A stretch of 27,880 nucleotides of DNA, taken from the NCBI GenBank assembly GCA_902791885.1, contig CADAXO010000003.1, forward strand, positions 1 through 27,880. Reading direction: 5' to 3'. Under the pieces are notes generated by a model. The model was not told where the DNA came from. It saw only the letters and a list, made by a program, of their open reading frames with translations, and ran no database searches. Shown here piece by piece: positions 23,008-27,880 of this stretch. Origin of the DNA: Oscillospiraceae bacterium. GTDB lineage: Bacteria; Bacillota_A; Clostridia; Saccharofermentanales; Saccharofermentanaceae. The first letter of the stretch is position 1. Each line of letters opens with the position of its first letter. The position numbers were made by a program, and so were the translations under genes.

Positions 23008-24393
23008 TTACTCCAGGATATCTCCTATATCGTCAAAACCTGTGTGAGTCGTAACCACCATTACCGTATCGCCCTTGGATATAACCGCATTACCTGTAGG
23101 TATGATGCCCTCACCGTCGTGGCTTATAAAAGCTATCAGCGTATTGTCCTTGATCTTAAGATCTTTCAGCGGTGTATTCGTTACTTTGGAATCATCTGTC
23201 ACTTTGAACGTGATAGCCTCTGCCCTTGCGTCAAACAGATGATAGATCGTCTCGATGTTACTAACCGGCGCAGCGGTCCTCGCTCTTACATATGCAAGGA
23301 TCATGTCCGACGTAATAAACATCGGGAAGAATACGCTACCCAGATCAAGGCTGTTGATGATATCGATAAAGCCCGTTCTGTTGATCTTGGTGATAAGCTT
23401 CGCGGAAGATATGCCCTTAGCATGTAATGCAAGCATTGCATTCTGCTCATCAATACCTGTAAGAGGGATAAATGCTCCTGCCGTCTCAATGCCCTCATCA
23501 AGAAGAAGTTCGGTGTTTGTTCCGTCTCCGTTGATGATGACCGCCTTAGGCAGAAGATCATTCAGAAGCTCGCACCTTTTAAGATCCTTCTCGATTATCT
23601 TTACGTTAATTCCCGTCTTAAGAAGGATGCTCGCAAGATAGTATGAGGATCTTCCGCCTCCGATGATCATTGCATCCTTGATCTGGTTGGTCGCAAGTCC
23701 GATGCTCTTAAGAAAGCTTATAAGCTCCTTTCTTGCGGCAACTACAGAGATCACATCGCCCGAAGATAATTCGAATGAACCTCCGGGGATTACGACTGTT
23801 CCCTCACGCTCTACTCCGCAGATTAGGATATCGTTCGTGATCTCTTTACCGAGATCCGCGATGGTCATCTTATTAAGGATATTGCCTTCGGGGATCTTAA
23901 TCTTAACGATCTCAGCCTGACCGTGAGCGAAGGATCTTCTCTCGAGAGCCGTAGGAAGATACAGAACTCTTGCCATAACCTTGGCAGCTTCAAGATCCGG
24001 ATTGATGATCATCGACAGACCGAGCTTATCGCGAAGATAAGACGATTCTCTAGAATAATCGGGATTACGGAGTCTGCTTATGGCGGCGCAGTCGGAGAAC
24101 TGCTTCGCGATAGTACAGCACAGAAGATTAAGTTCATCGGATTCCGTGACGGCGATAATGAGATTCGCGTCCTTAACACCCGCCTCAACCTGGGTAAGGT
24201 AACTTGCACCGTTACCTACACATCCCATGACATCATAAGTAGATGTGATCTCGCTGACCTTGGAAGAATCCTTATCAACAATTGTTATATCGTGACCTTC
24301 GCGGCTTAACTGGGCTACGAGGGTCGTCCCCACCTTTCCGGCACCGACGATAATTATCTTAAGTCCGGCCGGACGTGTTCTGAATACAGGCAT
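23008..24393 (-). CDS. trkA: Trk system regulatory subunit TrkA (two RCK/KTN domains)
   Basis: This cytoplasmic nucleotide-binding subunit gates TrkH. It has the usual double layout: a Rossmann domain with GAGKVG (17-22) and acidic D40, a TrkA-C domain (about 150-225), a second Rossmann domain with GGGRSS (245-250) and acidic E268, and a second TrkA-C domain (about 385-461). The first site is complete. In the second, the last glycine of the G-x-G-x-x-G pattern is Ser, so NAD(H) binding there may be weaker. The protein has about 11 residues before the usual beginning (LKIIIVGAG); no Met lies nearer, and GGAG precedes the chosen ATG, so this start is likely. It overlaps nothing and precedes trkH by 1 base. 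Confidence 0.95.
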   Translation of the reverse strand: MPVFRTRPAGLKIIIVGAGKVGTTLVAQLSREGHDITIVDKDSSKVSEITSTYDVMGCVGNGASYLTQVEAGVKDANLIIAVTESDELNLLCCTIAKQFSDCAAISRLRNPDYSRESSYLRDKLGLSMIINPDLEAAKVMARVLYLPTALERRSFAHGQAEIVKIKIPEGNILNKMTIADLGKEITNDILICGVEREGTVVIPGGSFELSSGDVISVVAARKELISFLKSIGLATNQIKDAMIIGGGRSSYYLASILLKTGINVKIIEKDLKRCELLNDLLPKAVIINGDGTNTELLLDEGIETAGAFIPLTGIDEQNAMLALHAKGISSAKLITKINRTGFIDIINSLDLGSVFFPMFITSDMILAYVRARTAAPVSNIETIYHLFDARAEAITFKVTDDSKVTNTPLKDLKIKDNTLIAFISHDGEGIIPTGNAVISKGDTVMVVTTHTGFDDIGDILE

Positions 24394-24430
24394 CTGACTG
24401 TCTCCGGTAATCTCTTATTCGATAACACCG

Positions 24431-24475
24431 ATTATAAACCCCAAGCAAGCAAAAAACAAAGTTTACACTTTGTTT
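24431..24475 (-). promoter_or_regulatory. trkA promoter overlapped by a 9-bp inverted repeat
   Basis: On the minus strand TTGTTT (24454-24459) and a perfect TATAAT (24431-24436) are 17 bases apart. The -35 lies inside the inverted repeat AAACAAAGT/ACTTTGTTT (24454-24462 and 24467-24475, 4-base spacer). Such a dyad may be a repressor site or simply a weak hairpin. On the plus strand a TATAAT at 24510-24515 is a candidate -10 for the divergent CAP gene, without a clear -35. Confidence 0.5.
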
Positions 24476-24552
24476 ATTTTAACTTAATCGCGCGCACATT
24501 ATAGCTATATATAATTTAAGCGTTTAATATTATCAAATGCGGGGATCTTCTG

Positions 24553-25650
24553 ATGTCAGACATAAACGAACCTAAGAAAAAGAGCTCGTACTCATCCAAG
24601 GAAATCAGAAACAGGATCTCGATCCTCGTTCTTTTCTTTATATTCAGCTCACTGATCTGTCAGTGGTCCTACTACTATTACCGCGACAACGCCATCAGAT
24701 TCCCGTGGGGAACTCAGACATATACCGTCGATGCCGGAGAACTCGAGCTTCTGCCGAACGAGCAGACTAACTATCTCGGAACAAGAGCAGACGAAGACAA
24801 CGGTACCGAATTCGTTTATCACGCCAACAACATGTATCTGACCGCAGCGAGCGGCTTCTCCATAAGGTCAGGCCCCGGCGTCTATTACCACAGTATCGGA
24901 CGTATGTACTACGGCCGTGAAGTCCATGTTATAGGAACATGCGATGACAACGACTGGTATCTCATAGAGTTCTACGGAGAAGAGGCTTATGTTCACAGCG
25001 CATGCCTTTTCGAGAGCCTGCCTGAGATAACGCCTCCCGAGGACGAAGAAGAGACGGACATCTCCATTCAGGGAACAAGACCCGACGAAGAGGAAGCTTC
25101 GGAGACGGACGAGACCGTTATCGAAGCCGATGAGACTGAAGTTACGGAAGCTCCTGATGTAACGGAAGAAGCTGTTGAGACCGCTGAGCCCGAACAGACC
25201 GAAGCCGCTACTCCCACGCCTACGCCGACTGTTGCTCCTACAGCAACTCCGGCCCCGACTTCGGCACCCTCCGTAAACGCACCGACCGATCCCGTAATGC
25301 TTGAGCTCTTCAATCTTGTTAATGACGAGAGAGCCAGAAACGGACTCGAACCTTTGTCCTGGAGCAGCGCCCTTGCAGCTGATGCAGCCGTAAGGGCTCA
25401 GGAGATCGCAGTAAGCTTCAGCCACACAAGGCCAGACGGCACCGAATGGTGGACGGTCGACCCGGACAGAATGTACGGCGAGAATCTCGCGAGCGGCCAG
25501 TCTACGGCACAGGAAGTATTCACATCGTGGATGAACTCCCCCGGACATAAGGCCAACATCCTCGGAAGCTTCTCTACCTGCGGCTTCGCCCTTTACTACG
25601 GCGGAGATGCGGGAAGCACCTACTACTGGGTACAGGAGTTCGGATATTGA
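24553..25650 (+). CDS. Membrane-anchored SH3b and CAP (SCP/PR-1) domain protein
   Basis: This 365-residue surface protein has a positively charged N-terminus (KKKSSYSSKEIRNR) and one membrane helix (about 22-42), so the rest should face outward. Residues 95-155 are an SH3b domain (FSIRSGPGVYYHSIGRMYYGREVHVIG), often a cell-wall binding unit. A long acidic, low-complexity linker follows (about 160-215, rich in Glu, Thr and Asp), then a Thr/Pro stretch (about 220-245). The CAP domain occupies 246-365 with FSHTRPDG (289-296), GENLASG (309-315), SPGHKANIL (329-337) and WVQEFG (359-364); H291, E310, H332 and E362 are the usual cavity residues. Bacterial CAP proteins have varied, mostly undefined roles; wall remodelling or adhesion is a guess. 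GGGGAT lies 7 bases before the ATG. Confidence 0.9.
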   Translation: MSDINEPKKKSSYSSKEIRNRISILVLFFIFSSLICQWSYYYYRDNAIRFPWGTQTYTVDAGELELLPNEQTNYLGTRADEDNGTEFVYHANNMYLTAASGFSIRSGPGVYYHSIGRMYYGREVHVIGTCDDNDWYLIEFYGEEAYVHSACLFESLPEITPPEDEEETDISIQGTRPDEEEASETDETVIEADETEVTEAPDVTEEAVETAEPEQTEAATPTPTPTVAPTATPAPTSAPSVNAPTDPVMLELFNLVNDERARNGLEPLSWSSALAADAAVRAQEIAVSFSHTRPDGTEWWTVDPDRMYGENLASGQSTAQEVFTSWMNSPGHKANILGSFSTCGFALYYGGDAGSTYYWVQEFGY

Positions 25651-25675
25651 CGGCTTTCAACTGATATCCTAATAT
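25647..25675 (+). promoter_or_regulatory. Promoter predicted to start transcription at the MATE start codon
   Basis: TTGACG (25647-25652, 5/6 match) and TAATAT (25670-25675) are exactly 17 bases apart; the -35 overlaps the stop of the CAP gene. The expected transcription start is close to 25682, the A of the MATE ATG. No ribosome site precedes that ATG. Confidence 0.5.
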
Positions 25676-25681
25676 TGTCCG

Positions 25682-27880
<2,199 letters not shown>

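Overview
The window looks like a chromosomal segment of a low-to-moderate GC Gram-positive anaerobe of the class Clostridia. The evidence is clear AGGAGG-type ribosome sites, a butyrate kinase gene beside a phosphotransacetylase gene, a DUF4214 cell-wall amidase, a GH3 glucosidase with swapped domains of the kind described in Ruminococcus and Butyrivibrio, a Trk system, and a GH9 lipoprotein. A plant-fibre degrader from rumen or gut is a reasonable guess, but no rRNA or marker gene fixes the genus. I see no mobile element, CRISPR array, tRNA or rRNA, and no gene-free stretch longer than about 170 bases.

Layout. 42-4779 (minus): a membrane protein of unknown function, a hemolysin III-like protein, butyrate kinase, phosphotransacetylase and an exported amidase, tightly spaced and probably co-transcribed. 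4868-7660 (minus): an intracellular GH3 glycosidase with its own terminator. 7740-8882 (minus): a DEAD-box RNA helicase. 8976-10805 (plus): a fused phosphopentomutase/deoxyribose-phosphate aldolase, followed by an orphan 100-residue protein whose ribosome site lies in a hairpin. 11225-12166 (minus): a PAS-GGDEF diguanylate cyclase. 12250-15760 (minus): ABC ATPase, two ABC-2 permeases and a histidine kinase. A response regulator (15928-16632) lies just upstream, so this looks like a lantibiotic-immunity or peptide-stress module. 16645-19143 (minus): a saccharopine-dehydrogenase-like protein and a uracil permease. 19221-21439 (minus): Na/Pi-type transporter and trmL. 21570-24393 (minus): trkA-trkH potassium uptake. 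24553-27880 (plus): a membrane-anchored SH3/CAP protein, a MATE transporter, and the start of a GH9 cellulase lipoprotein that is broken by a frameshift and runs off the end.

How the genes work together. GH9 and GH3 suit cellulose or beta-glucan use, with GH9 anchored outside and GH3 acting on imported oligosaccharides. Pta and Buk can make ATP from acyl-CoA. The DeoB-DeoC fusion turns deoxyribose-1-phosphate into glyceraldehyde-3-phosphate and acetaldehyde in one polypeptide. The ABC/two-component block has a plausible regulatory circuit: an 11-bp-spaced direct repeat sits over the -35 region of the transporter promoter, and a hairpin enclosing the ribosome site lies at the predicted 5' end of its mRNA.

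Most unusual points: the deoB-deoC fusion, the GH9 gene apparently lacking about 22 bp in its catalytic GGWYDAGD region, the pta-buk pairing, two genes whose ribosome sites sit in 5' hairpins, and a MATE gene predicted to have a leaderless mRNA. I did not find a convincing wholly new multi-gene system.
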